A stretch of 6,192 nucleotides of DNA from JACRBK01 sp964427955 (GTDB lineage: Bacteria; Chloroflexota; Anaerolineae; Aggregatilineales; Aggregatilineaceae). This document shows, in pieces, positions 5,774-6,192 of this stretch (its first letter is position 1; the number at the start of each line of letters is the position of its first letter). The notes under the pieces were generated by a model that searched no databases, was not told where the DNA came from, and saw nothing but the letters and a program-made list of their open reading frames with translations. The translations under genes and the position numbers were made by a program. Where the stretch lies: contig CAYRWY010000358.1 of assembly GCA_964427955.1 (NCBI GenBank), positions 1-6,192 of the forward strand, read 5' to 3'.

Positions 5774-6192
5774 GTGAACAACGAACAAGTGACTGTGCTG
5801 GTGGCAGACGATGGGAAGGATAATCGCGAGTTCATCGTCGATTACATCCTGAGGCCCAACGGTTTCATCCCCCTGATCGCGCGGGATGGCCTGGAGACGA
5901 TGGACCTGATCCACCGCCATCATCCCGACATCATCCTGCTGGATCTGCAAATGCCGCGCATGAACGGGATGGAGGTTCTGGACCGGCTGAAGCTCGAAGG
6001 GCTGGATATTCCCGTCATCCTGATGACCTTTCACGGCTCCGAAGAGATCGCCATCGAGGTCTATCGCAAGGGCGTGCGCGACTACGTCAAAAAGCCGTAC
6101 ACCGTCGATGAGATGCTGGATTCCATGAATCGCGCGCTGTCCGAGGTCCGGCTGCGCCGCGAAAAAGACGCCCTGACCGAACGGCTGCTGCA
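5774..6192 (+). CDS. Response regulator, receiver domain (3' end beyond the window)
   Basis: The first 139 codons of a two-component response regulator, a cytoplasmic protein switched by phosphotransfer from a histidine kinase. Numbered from the GTG start, the acidic pair is Asp12-Asp13 (in VLVADDGKDN), the phosphate acceptor is Asp57 (in ILLDLQMPRMNG), the switch Thr is Thr85 (in ILMTFHG), and the conserved Lys-Pro is Lys107-Pro108 (in VKKPY). All catalytic residues are present, so the domain should be active. After residue 115 the chain becomes a charged helix (ALSEVRLRREKDALTERLL), typical of a coiled-coil linker to an output domain such as GAF, PAS or a kinase module; that domain lies outside the window. 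GTG 5774 is preferred for its GAGGG site and normal N-terminal length, but ATG 5756 (six residues longer) cannot be excluded. It is divergently arranged from the beta-helix gene. No kinase gene is visible. Confidence 0.9.
   Translation, partial: MNNEQVTVLVADDGKDNREFIVDYILRPNGFIPLIARDGLETMDLIHRHHPDIILLDLQMPRMNGMEVLDRLKLEGLDIPVILMTFHGSEEIAIEVYRKGVRDYVKKPYTVDEMLDSMNRALSEVRLRREKDALTERLL

Overview
The window is GC-rich bacterial DNA with Shine-Dalgarno-led genes and sigma70-like promoters. It carries four complete genes on the minus strand (44-5667) and, diverging from them, the 5' part of a fifth gene on the plus strand (from about 5774 to the right edge). Three features suggest a Chloroflexota bacterium of the Anaerolineae type: the mix of an exported many-bladed WD40 protein, a zinc-ribbon/proline-rich membrane protein and a secreted parallel beta-helix protein; the receiver-domain style; and a pyrimidine-rich motif at the left edge. 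This assignment is inference from gene style, with no marker gene to prove it.

Layout from left to right. Positions 1-43 are non-coding and hold a C/T-rich motif that may belong to a dispersed repeat. Positions 44-1966 (-) encode an exported protein with fourteen WD40 repeats, enough for two seven-bladed propellers. Its own promoter, with a 12-bp palindrome in the spacer, lies at 2006-2034. Positions 2061-3167 (-) encode a GTG-started protein with an N-terminal zinc ribbon, a long Pro/acidic linker and three hydrophobic spans. Positions 3263-4051 (-) encode a nitroreductase-family flavoprotein. It is visibly less GC-rich than its neighbours and has a well-formed promoter with an inverted repeat at the predicted start of transcription. 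Positions 4147-5667 (-) encode an exported or lipid-anchored parallel beta-helix protein with a DUF1565-like start. Positions 5668-5773 are a divergent intergenic region, and 5774-6192 (+) is a response-regulator receiver domain cut off by the window edge.

The minus-strand genes are about 95 bp apart. Three of the four have a plausible promoter directly upstream and the fourth a weak one, so they look like a row of separately transcribed genes, not a tight operon. No shared pathway is evident: two products are exported repeat proteins, one is a membrane protein of unknown role, one a redox enzyme and one a signalling protein. I see no mobile element, CRISPR array, tRNA, rRNA or defence/biosynthetic cluster, and no convincing intrinsic terminator. 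No undescribed system is evident. The best leads are the operator-like repeat at the nitroreductase promoter, the regular 14-blade WD40 architecture, and the odd topology of the zinc-ribbon membrane protein.
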